A DNA stretch of 64,000 nucleotides from Linnemannia schmuckeri (GCA_029449235.1 JANATG010000010.1:186001-250000), one strand, 5' to 3'. Numbered from the stretch's first letter, positions 12,801 to 26,100 are shown. The notes: generated by a model from the letters alone, not told the origin. Translations and numbers: made by a program.

Positions 12801-14527
12801 TCTCGTTCTTTGAGGAGTTTATGCATACCGTCAAGGGACTCAGTCAGTCGAGTGTTCACGTCTGTGCGGGCGCTATCAAGAGTTTGGCGATTGCGAAACG
12901 CAACAGAATATCTACTGGTAGGGCAGGTGCGGCAGGAGGATCTGGTCAGGGTGGTCATGGTGGTAGTGGTGGTAGTGGTTACCAGGCGACGGATCAGAGG
13001 AACATGGCACGGTTGGTTAAGATTGGTCGTCAGGAGCGTGCCAAGGCTAGGAGTCAATCGACTGTTTCTCCCTCACCACTTACTCGGGACGCTTCTGGAC
13101 TTCATCGGAAACGACACAGTCATCTGCAACATGAGGGTCAACAGCGACTCAACCCCAACATGTACTTTCAGAACCTTCAACAGCAGCAACAGCAACAGCA
13201 GCTCACTCCACAACAGCTTCAACAACTGCAGCAAGTGCAACAGCAGCGTCAAGGATCTGTTGCACCTTCGAATTTAGGCGGTCTGGCGGGCCTTCAGGAC
13301 ACGAGCCCAACACTCTCAAGGACTGCGGGATATTATAACTCTGGCAAGCTGCAAAAGGTGTCTCAGTATATTGGACCCTTTGGTGGGCCTCAGGTCATGG
13401 AGAGTCTGAAGCAGTACCAGACTGCAACGGCGATCCTGAACCAGCCTACTGTTACTACAAGCACTCTTCTCCAGACGACGAATGTTCAGTCGCAGTTCCC
13501 GACGTTTGGACAGCAGGCGATGACCATGACGACTCTGCAGCAGCAGCAGCAACAGTTGCAGGCGCAACAGCAGGCTCAACAGCAAGCACAGCAACAAGCT
13601 CAACAGCAAGCCCAGCAACAAGCTCAACAGCAAGCCCAACAACAACAGCTGCAGCAACAGAATCAGCAGTTCAACCTCAACAACAACAATAACGGTCAAC
13701 AGCAACAGCAGTTCTATAATCAGCTTGGACAGCAGCCGGTGGCACTCTACGACCCCAATAATTTCAATCAAAACTTTTGGGGGGATATGAATAACGTATC
13801 GGGGGCGAACACTTCAGGACTCTTTGCGGATTCCTCTCAGCTCTTGAGTCCTGGAAGCAACAATAATAATAATACTGCGGGACTGAACCCGCTGTCGCCT
13901 GCAGGATCTGTGGCGACGACGTCTACAACCAACAACACTACCCACGCTTCGACTAATACCAACAACACCAACAATAACAACCTTGGCGGCCATAATAATA
14001 ACAGTAGCAGTAATATCCTGAACGGCTTCCTGGTTAACAACAACACCACTTCCAACAACAGCAATAATAGTGACGCTATGTATAATAATTCGGGATTCGA
14101 TAACAACCTCTCGCAGCAGCAGCAACAACAGTTCCTTCAGCAGCAGCAACAGCAACAGCAAACACAGCAACAACTGAGTGCTGCCGACACATCTGGGTTC
14201 TTCCTCCCGCTCAAGATCGAGCCTACCGAAACCACGGGCCCGCTCGGAACGGGTGTAGGGACCGGCGGAGCAATGGATGAGGAGCTGAGCTCAGACCAGG
14301 TGCAGGCTCTGCTGGAGCAGACGATTGCTGCGGCCAATACCCGTAATACCACCAACAACAGCAACCTCTACCAGCAGCCGCCGAATCAGCACCAGCAACA
14401 GATGTTCCAGCAACAACAGCAGCAGCAGCATTTCAGGCAGCAACAGATGGTGTCGAATCCTAGTCTGGAAATGAGTGGCGTCCAGGAAGATTTCCATACC
14501 ACCACCAACTGGCCCGGCATGATGTAG
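8806..14527 (+). CDS. Zn(II)2Cys6 fungal transcription factor with Gln/Asn-rich C-terminus
   Basis: Nuclear DNA-binding regulator. Exons are 8806-8889, 10366-10800, 10934-11056, 11160-11483, 11591-12344 and 12441-14527, giving 1268 residues. The zinc cluster has six cysteines at 21, 24, 31, 38, 41 and 49, spaced C-x2-C-x6-C-x6-C-x2-C-x7-C, preceded by a basic KPKKKR segment. Intron 1 (1476 nt) interrupts it right after CDQCRRRK. An EVEILEARLETIESRYSERL stretch just after the cluster looks like the dimerisation coiled coil. Residues about 325-600 match the fungal_trans (PF04082-type) middle region, including SYMQQAILMGMDLGLHRKCD and RKRVFWCVYAADSSTSSVTG. From about residue 760 the chain is disordered, with long polyQ, QQAQ and polyN runs typical of activation domains. 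Intron 5 (12345-12440) has a length divisible by three and no stop, so an unspliced reading is also open. Target genes cannot be told from the sequence. Confidence 0.9.
9019..9037. repeat. Poly-G tract, 19 nt
   Basis: A run of 19 G on the + strand inside the 1476-nt first intron of the transcription-factor gene. A run this long can form quadruplex-type structures and is prone to slippage. Confidence 0.85.
9854..9887. repeat. Poly-T tract, 34 nt
   Basis: Uninterrupted T run on the + strand in the first intron of the transcription-factor gene. Confidence 0.9.
13536..13650 (+). repeat. CAG/CAA-rich repeat coding for polyglutamine and QQAQ units
   Basis: Within the last exon of the Zn2Cys6 factor, mixed CAG/CAA codons encode QQQQQQ followed by about six QQAQ units. 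Further Q and N runs lie near 13180-13250, 13680-13710, 13860-14100 and 14115-14175. Codon mixing suggests selection on the protein rather than a pure trinucleotide expansion. Confidence 0.8.
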
Positions 14528-14795
14528 CGCAGCGCCCTTTCTTGTTTTGTTCTTTCGTCGTTTTCGTCGTTCTGGCATTTTTCGCATTTTTCATTATTAA
14601 AATACCATTTACAAGAATTGTAAACAACTAACGTAAATGTTATTTTCCTTTGTCTTTTTTTTTGGATTACGAGAGTGGTTTTTTTTTTATTAATAATTAC
14701 CGAGAAAGTATTAAGATAAGGCAAAAGGAGGAGAGGGGAAAGGGTATTAAACACTAAGGACGAAGAAAGAAGAGAAGAGAAGAGAAGCAGGGCTT
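14528..14795. other. Convergent 3' intergenic region
   Basis: A 268-bp gap between the stop codons of the transcription factor (plus) and the Atg22-like gene (minus). It is AT-rich with short T runs and presumably holds both polyadenylation regions. I see no gene in it. Confidence 0.6.
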
Positions 14796-16183
14796 TTACA
14801 TGCCATCTTTGGCATCGGTATGTTCAATACTAAACTTCTCTGCATCGGAAATACCCCTCTCAACATCAACCCACCAAATAATAAACAAGGGAATGACCAT
14901 CATGGCCAGAGGGAACACAAACCCCCACCTTGTATCATTGTTCTCGATAATCGCCCCTGTAATCAAGGGTCCCAACCAACTCGACGACTTGTCAGTGATT
15001 CCGTACAACGAGAAGAACTCTGCTTCCTTGTTGCGGGGGATCAGGGATGCGTACAGGACGCGGGAGAAGGATTGGAAGGCGCCCAGCATAAGACCGAAGT
15101 AGATTAACGTAGGCCAAATCTCGACTTTGTGGACGAGACCAAAGACCTCAGAGAAGCCGATCAGGACGTAGATGGGGACCAGAGCGAAAGCGACCGAGAT
15201 GGCGAGGAGGGTTTGTTTGGAGGTCAGGTTCAGACGGCGCTGAATGAAAAGCCACATGTAAGTTCCGATGAGCGCCGACAGCGGGACCAGGATGGCACCG
15301 ACCATCAGGAGGGTGTTGGAGAGAAGGAACTTTTTCTTGCCCATGAACGTCGCCAGAGAAATAATTGTCGAAGACCCATCCGAAAGGATAAACCACGAAA
15401 TCAGGTACTTGAATGTTTCGGACAACGACTTTGCTCTGGCAATGGTCTTCCCAAGACGCTTCCATGAATAAAAGAACAAATTCGTCTTCTCCGCCAAAGG
15501 CTGACCAGGCTGAGCGGGCATAAACTTCCACACAAAGAAAGTAACTCCAAACCACCAAAGCCCCGTCAAGGCCATACCAAGCTGCAGCGAGTAATTCGAC
15601 TGGTTCATGGCTAATGCAATCCCTGCCGCAACAATCAACAGAGTCACTCCAGCACCATACCCAATAGCCATAGAGTGGGAGGAGAGAGAGTTGGCGACAC
15701 GATCAAGGGCGAATTGGTAGTCGGCAGGAGTATCGGTTCCAGATTTGACGTTTTGACGGACTTGAAGGACGGAGGGGTGATCGCGGGCCATGGTTGGGAT
15801 GAAGGCGTAGTAGAGGACCCAACTGGCTCCGAACGCCACGTTAGAGATGATTACAAGCACTCCTGCCAACCAGTACAAGCCTATTTTGGGAGGATGTAAA
15901 AGCGGGGGGCTGTGTGAGTTATGAGAGTGGCAATTTGATTCTCTTTCATGAGGGGACATGTCATGTAGTGTGGTGTGAGCAATTAATATAGCAAAGATGA
16001 ACTTACTATCCTTAACGACGGCGGCAAAGAGGATAGTGGAGATGGATCCAATGAACGAGAAAGCCAACAAAAACGTCTTGCGACGGGCTAGTTATCGGAC
16101 ACAACAAAACAAAAAAGGTGAGTAAAATGCACATATTTCAGCACGCTTGTCAACACCAACAAATGATAAAGAGGAGAGAGAGG

Positions 16184-16214
<31 letters not shown>

Positions 16215-17854
16215 TCTTACTGCCGTGGTCAGCAAGAGCTCCCATGCTAATAAAGACGAAGGCCTGCAAGAAGACCGAGACAGAGATGCAGTACAGCGAG
16301 AACGACGCAGTATCCAACCATAATCCTCCAACCTTCACCTCGCACTATTATCGAAATGTGCAAATAAAGACAGTACAAGTCGAGTTAGCGCAGAAGACTA
16401 CCACCGTCCATTTTTCCTGGTACAGCATGGTTGATCGTTTGCACAAATGAAGCGTCGTTGCCTCAGTAATTTTTCGACAGGTGTCCATTCCTGTTCCTTG
16501 ATGTTGGTTTTGTTGATAGTTGACATGTACCAAAGAAAAAATAATGCTGAACAAGTCCTGGCAGTTAAGAGCTGGTAGTTGGTAATTAGTGATATGTATG
16601 GTATTTGATGTCGGCGTAAGAAAAACAGTCGCTGCAACACACTGTGGAAGGGGAAGCAAGCGCGCAGCTTCATCTGTCCACTGTTCTATCCCGTCCGTCC
16701 GTCCATATGTTCCCTGTGAGCCCTTGCTGCCTCCAGATGAAAAAATATTACATATCCAAATCCAGCGCCCATGCAAGCCCATGCAACCAGCCAGCCACTC
16801 GGCGAAGCGAGCGAGCGTCTCCCTTAATCAGTTACTCCCGTAAGCCCGTCCAAGTCCGTTGTTCCTGTCAGAGTTGATGTGTACCTTATAGTCAGATGCA
16901 TGCTATTGTATAAAAGAAGACAAAAGAAGAGAAAAAGGGAAGCGAAAGCAATTGTTATTGTTGGTGTTAGTATTATATAGTTTCTGTACAACCTCCCTCT
17001 CAGGCGGCTCTTGCTCTGTTTATTCCCTCTCTCTTTGCTTCGCACTCGCCGCCTCCTCTGTTACTCTAAAAGATTTAACGTTTTTTTTTTGGCCTAGACC
17101 AGCATATACGCCCACAAGGTCGAATATGAATCCTCGTTTGGACAAACTTACAGTGTCACAGGGGAGAGACCTGTTGCCGGTCTGGTAACCGTATCCACTG
17201 GCCAGGGATTCGAGCACAATGGGGGCCAATGCAGAGATACAGACGACGCTGTAAGGCTCAGCCTATCATGCAACGAGAAAGAGAATAGTTTTGTCAGGAG
17301 CTGGCTCTGTGCATTAGGTAGAAAGGACAGTAATGCGGTAAGGAAGAGGATGAACTTACAGCAGCGGCGTAGGCCAGCCTGTTGTTTGTTTTCGTCGAAT
17401 CGGATCAACAATGTTGTTTTATGTCGACCAGGAGCATATAAGACATCACAGGTTAATTCAGGAACGAGAAGGATAAGAAAAAAAGGTTAGACTTCCGTTA
17501 AGCTTCTTTTTCATAATGCATACACACTCCCTCCTCGAGACTCGATTTTTTCAATCGAATCCGCTCTCGTTTTCTCTTTGTTATTATATTTGCTGATGTT
17601 GAAGACAGGATGAGATGATGGACAGCGTTGAGGTCTATGTTGGAGGAGTGTACTTTTGTGAGAGTGTGGTCGAACCAGGTTGGCTGTTGTGGAGCAAACA
17701 AGAAAACTCTCTCTCTTTTCTTTCCTCCTCCGCCCTTTAACCTTCGGAGAGGGAAGGCTCTTCAGAAATAAAAGCACAGAAAGGTAAAAGTGGGAAGAAG
17801 GAAGAACGATAAACCCCTTCACATTCTTCCTTCAATCCACAAAGGCGGACGACG

Positions 17855-17908
<54 letters not shown>

Positions 17909-18790
17909 AGAATCCACGCGTCAGTTGAGCCAGGTATAGAGGGTTTGGTTCGATTTGCGAATGTTTTTCCCACCTCGTTACGTTCTCCGACAAGACCATG
18001 CCTCAACGCAGCCAGCGGATTGGGTCAGAGCTCTTTTTACTTGTTCTTTGTTCAATTGCGCTTGGTCGCTGCACATCAAGCTGTACATACACACTTGTTT
18101 TTTCCGTTGTTTCTATTTTTTCCTTTCGCTCGCTCTTACTTCTCTCCCACATGCCCGTCGGACAGTCGGACAGTCAGACGAAGACAAGGCTGTTGTTGCT
18201 TTGCGTCTTTGTCAGTTTCTTTTGCTCAAACGAAATTAGACTATGATACACACGTGGAGAACAACTTTCAATTGCAAATTGCAATTAGAAGGAGGGAGGA
18301 GGAGGAGGGAGGGGGAGGGGTGAAGGGTTGGTGGTTTGGTGGTTGTGGGATGATTTGAGGAAAAGCCTTGACTGCTTAGTTGTTGTGCGCGTGCCATTTT
18401 TTTTTTCGTTTCTGTTGTCATTAAGTTGATGCTGGCTGTAGGCTGTTCTTGTGAGCAGGGAGATCAAGCATGGGATTGACAAGGCCTTGTTGATTGATGT
18501 CCAAGAAAGAACATCTCCAAGAGATGATTTCTTTTCTTTTTGCAACCTTGCTTGTCTTGGATTTATCAAGACAATTAACTGATCGATTTGAAGTGGAAGG
18601 AAAGAAAGTGAGCGACGATCGGAGGCAAGCTGGTGAAGGGTGGTGGAAAGGCACAAGGTGAACAAGGGTAAAAAGTGGTAGCCTACCAGCCTTGGATCTC
18701 ACGCTTGGTGACAGCGACGGACTCGCCGTCGGATTTGACACTGACCCTCTCCAGGTCGTGTTGTTTTCCATCTTCAAACTCTTCCTTCAT
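14796..18790 (-). CDS. ATG22: Atg22-family vacuolar permease (MFS type)
   Basis: Vacuolar/lysosomal membrane permease; the yeast family member exports amino acids released by autophagic breakdown. Minus-strand exons are 18687-18790, 17360-17378, 17152-17262, 16221-16338, 16007-16087 and 14796-15880, giving 505 residues, close to the family's usual length. The N-terminus holds VTKREIQGW, then exon 2 (19 nt) adds LAYAAA before EPYSVVCISALAPIVLESLA. Family landmarks include VKVGGLWLDTASFSLYC, the loop ADHGTRRKTFLLAFSF, and SRVLYASLIPRNKEAEFFS followed by LYGITDKSSSWLGPL, which is highly characteristic. About 12 transmembrane segments are apparent. Intron 1 is 1308 nt and carries a 52-nt poly-A run. 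The start at 18790 (MKEEFED) follows from splicing phase. The two smallest exons rest on phase and family match only. Its 3' end converges on the transcription-factor gene. Confidence 0.88.
17855..17906. repeat. Poly-A tract, 52 nt
   Basis: The longest homopolymer I noted in the window, inside the 1308-nt first intron of the Atg22-like gene (poly-T in the transcript). Confidence 0.9.
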
Positions 18791-19923
18791 AATGGCTCGA
18801 GTTGATTTAGTTGTTGAGGAAGGTGTGAGTGATGAGGTTGTTTTCAAGAGAGCAAAAGAGGAAGGAATGGGGAGTTTGGGGAGGAGATGAAACGGAAGGT
18901 GGACGATGGAGGGAGGGAGGAAGGGGGGGAGGATGGAATAGGGAATGTGAGTGTGGGTGGGTAGGGCTTGGGGGAAAGGGAATCAACCAAAGAAGAAAAA
19001 AAAAAGTCGAAAAAAGGGAAAATCACACAAAGACTTTTATTATTTCAGGTCCAGGCTTCTGGTTTTTGGTTCTGGATGAATTCTCTATAGGCAACAATGT
19101 AGCTGGTAGAAGGTTGACAGGCAAGTCAAAAGTCAGCGGAGGAGAAAGAGAGAGTGGAGGTACGACCCAATCAGATCACCGTGTGGACTCTTGTGCACAA
19201 GTTAGTTTTTATGTTGTTTTGCTGCTCTCACTTTCTTGTGCTTGTTGTGCTCACCAGATGCCTCCGGAGAGGGAAGCGTTTCGTACGGACGAAAAGTACG
19301 TTAGTGGAGACTAACTCTGTTTTTTCATACTGTAGTTTATTATTTTTCACAAGGGAATTGAGCAAATGAGAGAAAGGGTTTTGGATCACATAGAAGCGTG
19401 GAGAAGGAAAGAAGAGAGTGGGTGAGAGGAAGAGAGGTACATACAAAGTGTAAAGGAGAAGAACGAGGATGAATAGGGTGAGGAGTAGGAGGAGGAGGAA
19501 GAGAAGGGAAAAAGGAAAGAGAGGAGGCCATGGGTGACATGAAATGGCAAAGATGGAAGAAGTTATCCAACGGGACTTGGTAAGAGGGTAGGGAAAACGA
19601 GACAGAAAACAAAATTGGAAGAAATGCTAGCGTGGATGAATAATGCAGGGTATGCTGGGTCTGATTGAGTAGAAGAGAGGGTAAAAATAAATGAAAAGGG
19701 GCAAAGGAAATGGAGATAATGGTTGAAAGGAGAATAGGGAGGGGAGGGGGACATGACAGAATCTCAAGTGGTCTAGCCTCGTTTGGTTTATGGGTGGGGA
19801 TGAGAAGAAAAAATGAACAACGAGGATGAAGAGAACGTAAGTGTGAGAAAAGGATGGCGGAGGATGTGTGAGGAAAGATGTCAGGAATAAATGAAAAGAA
19901 GAGTACGGGTAATTCATAACTAG

Positions 19924-19962
<39 letters not shown>

Positions 19963-20100
19963 AGACTACGCAACTACAGAGCCACATAGTCATGAACAGA
20001 CGCGTAACAAAAAATGAAAAAAGAAAAAACAAACAAAAAGACTGCTCGAATATGTACAGTTTTGGCGCGGGTGCTTGGCTGAGAAATAACAAGGAATTAG
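18791..20100. other. Intergenic region between ATG22-like start and RasGEF 3' end
   Basis: This 1.3-kb stretch holds the promoter of the Atg22-like gene and the terminator of the RasGEF gene; both are on the minus strand. It is GA-rich on the + strand and contains a 36-nt poly-A run (19924-19959). No supported gene or RNA is seen. Confidence 0.5.
19924..19959. repeat. Poly-A tract, 36 nt
   Basis: Uninterrupted A run on the + strand just downstream of the RasGEF stop codon. Confidence 0.9.
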
Positions 20101-23100
20101 TTACTCGCTCTCGCACTTGATGGCCAGTTCCCTCACACGCTCCTTGGTCAAGACACGGAGCAGAAAACATTTTGAATACAACGTGCTGTCGACTGAGAAC
20201 GTGTACTTTGGCGATCGCTGCTGGAAAGCCATAAACCACTTGATCGTTTTTGCTATTAGGGATTTGGGATAAAGGTCAAAAACGAAAATGCATACATGGG
20301 TTAGATGCGTACTACCAGGCAAGGAAAACGTGTTGATATACTACCGGTTGGATACCGTGCAAGGCGCTTACCGATTAGTTGGTATCGATAAAAGTGGACA
20401 AGAAGAGTGCCACTAGGGAGAAGACTCTGCAGATCCTTGGGTTCCGGTGCCTCAAGACGCGCAGCAGTCGCCATATAATCCGCCTTCATCGGAGTCGGTG
20501 GAACTGATCCCATTCCGTTTTCGATAAAAGTGTCATTGTTATCCTCTGAAGTAGAACCGTTCATGGGAGACGACAATGTCGACGATGATGACGTTTGAGG
20601 AAGGAACCAGGATGGCGATACAGCAATATGGGTGAGGTCAAAGACGAAGAGGCCCAAGAACGGGATACAACCTTGTCTGTCCAGGGGGGCTTGGTATTGG
20701 AGGTATTTGCTGTGTCCTGGTTCTGTCTGCGTGTGGATATTGCTACTCGTCCCATTCGCATCTTGTCCTATTTACAACCATAGAGTTGTTACGAAGAATG
20801 GCCAGGATATATTTGGTACGAACCGTTGCAAGAAATGCCACTTTCTACATCCTTCCAAAAGGCGTGTCTTACCTGCGGCGTGGATGGACGAGGAAGAGCC
20901 ATCAGACCCCTGAACACTAAGTCGCTGATGCCCATTGCTCTCGCTAGCACCAGAGGCAGAAGCATTAGCAGCTAAGGTCTCCTGGTACGCCACCTGATTC
21001 ATCGCCTTCCTTAAATCACTCCAGTTCCCAAAGGGCGAGATGAAATCCTGAAGATCCTGAAGGACTCGCATCTCGTAGCTGCTGACGCGCGCCCAAGTCC
21101 GTCGTAGACCACACAGGGGGGATGCTCCGAGTCCCATGACTAGTTGCATCAGGGAGTTGAAGTTCCTGTACTGGTAGCATTTCTATTGGAGTGATGGGTG
21201 TTAGAGAGGTATTTATAGTTAGTATGGAGTGCACTGATAGGAGAGGTAAAGAAAATAAGGAGAGCCAATTGTGGACGGGATAGAAGAAATGCATACCTGG
21301 GCGATCCGGATGAACTTTTCGATAACGCGAACGCGGTCATCCAAAATGCGCGTGCTCACAACCTCCGAGGCTACCCACATACACAGCTGCAAAAAAGAAA
21401 GAAAAATGACCAGTTTAGAAAACAGCAATATACCTAAACCAGAAGCTTCAAAAATGCGAAATGAATAGTATGGCTTATTTACCATGTTGCTTCGCTCGTT
21501 GCTAGCATCCATGCCATTAGGCTCCCCCTCAGCTCTAAGCAAATATCCACTGATCGAACTCTGGACCTTACTCCGACTCTTCCTCCCCGCCCGACAGAGC
21601 TCCACCTCCAAAAGCTCGTCCCATTTCACATTCTCCAAAAAGTGTTGTTCAAGCAAACAGAGCTGTTGAGCAATCAGTTGAGACCGATAAAAGAGGATGA
21701 ACGGTTTGTACGGTGGGGACGGGGCCATGGTGGGGAAAAGTTGATGCGTGGATGAGTGCCAGGGGCCATAGTTCCAGACAGGGGACGGGGGCACTATTCC
21801 GCCTGATTGAGGCTGGGAGGATGATCCTGATTCGCTTCCAGTTCCGATGTATTGTTCCTGGAGGGCTTCCTTAAGGGTTGTGAACGTGGCGGAAGAGGCG
21901 CCGCTTTCTGACGGCTCAGAGGGTGGCGGTGCGTTAATGGTCTCAGTTTGAATTGCCTCAACGCATGGGATGTGGTAGGGGCACTCTGGGTTCGGGTGGT
22001 AGCCGACTGAAGAGTTGGAGTTTGAACGCGAGTGACGACTGGAGATACTTGAGAACTGGTTCTTGGTGGGCGAGGGGATAGGTGAGGGGATGCTGGAGCT
22101 AGTCGACGAATGAAGGCCCAGACTGAGAGACGACTTTAGACGTTTGATCGATTTGTTGGATGGTAACGAACGAATAGAACTTGAAGTATTGCTCGCAACC
22201 CCAGATCCCGTAGTATCCTGCTGTTGCTGTTGTTGATAATGAGTCGAAATTACAGAAGGTCGAAGGTTAGGGAAACTTCGCGTAGAGCTCGGGGCATGAT
22301 GATGCTGCTCCGAGATGCCAATATATGCCAACGTCCAACAGACGCACTGCTTCGAGTCGGATTTATGTGTTGTTCCTGAGGGGTGAACAATCTGTTGATA
22401 GAAATCCTCGGACTTTTGGCGGATTTTGTTGACGAATTTGGTCGACCAGGTGCTGGTGCTTTTGTTGGATTTGATGGATGATGAGGATAGCCGGCGTTCT
22501 CGGGTCATGGATAAGCCTGAGCCTTCGCTACTCTGTCGACTCATCTGTTGTGCTGTTCGTGGTTGCTCCTTTGACAGTGGTGGTTTCGTGTTCTATATGT
22601 GAGCGATGGATTGGTTAGTAAAACTGTTGTAATCGTACAAAAACAGCGTCAACTTTGAACAAAGTCCTCCATAAACTTACGGCGTGCTTGGCCGGGGCGT
22701 CGCTGCTCGTAGACTTGATGATCATGCCTCCGAGAGTATAAGCCCTGTGACGGCCTTTGGCGGGGTTAGGTGCGTTTGCAGTCTCGGTCACATCACTGGT
22801 AGTCACCTTGCCTGTGACCGGATCCACCTGCCTGTGCACAGTCGATACGTGAAGTCGGTCAACCACCTCTGTAGCCGTCGCCGGATCTGCCATTTCGTCG
22901 GTAGAAAACTTCTTGACCTCGCCGCTGTCAGAAACCAGTCCCGAATCCTTCCTGTTGCTGTATTTATGCTCCTGTCGATGACAGCGCTCCTTTTCAACGG
23001 AAGCATTACATTGAGCAAGGCTTTTGTAATACCGCCGCTGGTACTTGAAAAAATCCATCAAGTTACGAATAATCCGCGAGTCCCGTGGTGACGCCTGGAC

Positions 23101-26100
23101 CCTGGTGTTGAACCGCATCTCGTTCAAGAACGACGCCATCTGGAACCGGAGTGATTTTGAAGTCAAGAAATCGTCCGCAAAGTGGTTGTTGATCCAGAAC
23201 CTGAACACCACAAACGTCCTATCATGTACAGAAAAAGAAGCCAGAGGTAAGGGTGTGCACAGTGCAGCACTGCCATTCAGGAAGGAAGAGCATAGGCAGT
23301 ATTGTTTTTACCGGACGCGGACAACACATCGAAACTCAGTGTCTTCTTCCAAGGCCCATAAATACCGCTGGATGAGGTACTTGCATAGCTGGACTGGAGA
23401 CATGAATAACCGGTAGGTCAGAAAAAAGTCCGACATGAATCCAGAGTCTAGAAAACAAAAATGACAATGGTTAGAAGATTCTAGGTTCATTCTTAAAATT
23501 AGGGCCATATATTTGAACCTAAAATCACGGTGCCCATACATTTGAACCAAGTTAATAATAATAGCACTTACCCATGCCGTACTGGTGAGTCAGTTTTTCG
23601 ATCAACTTAACAATGGTTGCAGCAACGATGGGTCGTAACTCGAGTGTACCAGAGAGCGATACGCGTTTAGATACCTCCAAGGGCGGCGCATAAACGATCG
23701 TCTCGAATGATTCCTCCTGGGAGTGATCAAAGACTCGAAGGTCGATCTCGGGATATCGTGGCGGGATGGGCGGAGGTACGGGTGGCTCATTGGTGGCCTC
23801 GATGGTTGCATGAGGATTAACAACAGCGACTGCTGCTTGAACTGTTTTGTTTGAGGCATCTTCGGCATGAGTGTACTGTTGTCGCTCTGAAAGTCTCTGT
23901 GAAACACCCGTGGCAAACGACTCAAGGGGCAGACCATGCTTGCTGTACGAAAAAGACATGTACCCTGAATCCTTGCCATGGCTGCTTGACAAAGGCGACA
24001 TCAGTGTGCTATTACTGCACCGTGTCAGAGGCGATTCCAATTGCTCTGTTTCCGGTGGAGAAGACAACGACTCGTAAGAATGTCCTGTGCTCATGGTATC
24101 TGACCGGTGCAACCCGCTTGCCGTCCGAGCTAGTAGGCTGGCCGACAACATCTCGTCAGCGGTGAGCACTTCTGGGGACTCTGCTTGGAATGCATGATAT
24201 TGCTGGTGTTGAATAGCACGCGAGCGGCGGTGGACATCTTGAAGGAAATCGTCCATTGAATCCAGTTGAGGTGGGGTAGGAGTCGAGGACGATGAGGATG
24301 AGGCGCTCTCAGATTCTGGGGTCTCTGTTTGCCAGTTGTTCTGAGAGGAGGACTTTGACGAACTTGACCACGATGTGGCGGTATATCCGGCGGCGGCAGC
24401 CTCGCCTGATTCGTTGAGGAACTCGATTGATCCGTCGGAAATGTGTAGGTTGTGTTCGAATCTGCCCTCGACATGCGTCTGTGATAGCTCTGGACCTCTG
24501 CTCGTCGTACAATTTTGTATCAAAGAAAGTAGTGCGAGATATGAATCAATGCATTGCTTTCAGTGGCAGGAAATATTAAACTGAGCTAAGAGAATAATAT
24601 ACTAACCTCGATCCACGCGATGGGCACCAGCTGGCAGACGAGAATCTTTGTCGGAAACAATCGTCAAGATCAGAGTCATTATCGCTTGCACAGATTGTAC
24701 TTTGACCGTTAGGAAGGTACCTGGGTGCACTTTCCATAATGATACTCGTGACAGTTCTCCCTCGTCTCTCTTGTTCTTCTTCCTCTTGGTCGTCTTCCTC
24801 GAATCTGATTGGCCAGGGGTAGTTTACAGACGCATCTGTGACCCAGCCAAAAATGGTGGCAAGAGTCTGAAATTCATTAGTACTGGGCGCAACACAGGAG
24901 TGGCGGCGTCGCCTAGGCGAACAAGAGACGCGTGACGAAGGCGGAGGGGTCGTCACTGTGCCGTCTATGGCTGGAGACACAACCAGACTGCTGGTTCGCG
25001 ACATTGGTGTGGCTAGTCCATCGTACGGGTCGCGACTTGGTGGAGATGTCCAGGGTGAGGAAGATGTGGGCGATGCTGGAGGGGACACGACCCCGCAAAC
25101 TGACCGGGATCGACGCCGCTCTCTTCTTAGCCCATCTCTATGAGAAAGAATCGATTAAGTAGAGAAGCATATCAGCACAGAGCAGTTTACGAAGCTGTAC
25201 TTGTTAGCATCTTGAAGACCATTGTTATTTTACCTGACAGGTTTGTAAGAAAATGCCCAGCGAACCTTCGGTTCCTCTTCCTCTTCCCCATCCTCTTCAT
25301 CTTCCTCATCCTCAGAGGCAGTTACCTCTCTTGATTGAAGACCCAGCCCCCCTACAGCCTCCTCCTCCAGTCGTGAAGACAAGGAGTGGTCAACAAAGTA
25401 CCCCTCAAAGGCCTCCAGGTACCTCGGGTCAGGCGAACGGACAAAGCAGATGTTATTTGGCTGTGCACTTCCTCCTTGTCCCTGTCCATGTCCCTGTTTG
25501 CTCGAGGAATATGAGCCAATGGATGGCTCGCGTTGTAGTGAAACCAGGGAGGAGTACTGCTGCTGTTGTTGTTGGTGGTGCTGGTGAGCAGAAAGGCCGT
25601 AAGATAGGTGATGGCTCTGAAGGTGTTGACGAGACGTGTAATAATGAGGTACATCTTTTTTATGCGTATGTGAGAGGCTGTGTTGCCTTTGCTGCTGCGT
25701 AGGAGGTCGAGATAGATGAGGATTATGCATATAAACACGTCGAGAGTGTGTTGAGTAAATGCAATTATCAGGCGTTTGCGTTTGCGTGGGCGTGGGCGTG
25801 AGAGTGGAGGTACTGAAAGAAGGCGTGCGAGAAAGTGTGGGAGAGGAAGAGGGGAGGGGAGTGCATGGTCCCTGTTCCTGACACAGATCCTGTATCTGTC
25901 TCTGTTTCTGTTTCTGACCCTGTTTCTCTTTCTCGGTCTCGGTATTGTTGTCATCATGATCCCTGCATACATTTGTTATTGACGCTGTCGTTGTTGTTGT
26001 TGGCGTCGATTGGGTAGTCGAGAGAGCAACGCGCGGAGTAGTCGAGGTAGTAGCAGTGGTGGCAGTACTGCAGGATGGGATAGATGTCGCTGTTATTGAG

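Noticed and set aside
13316..14173. Leu-rich minus-strand frames antisense to the transcription factor
   Set aside because: They are reverse translations of CAG/CAA and AAC repeats, giving Leu and Val runs.
19340..20239. 299-codon minus-strand open frame
   Set aside because: It runs through the RasGEF 3' exon in another frame and across a poly-A run; composition is Phe/Leu/Ser/Pro-rich noise.
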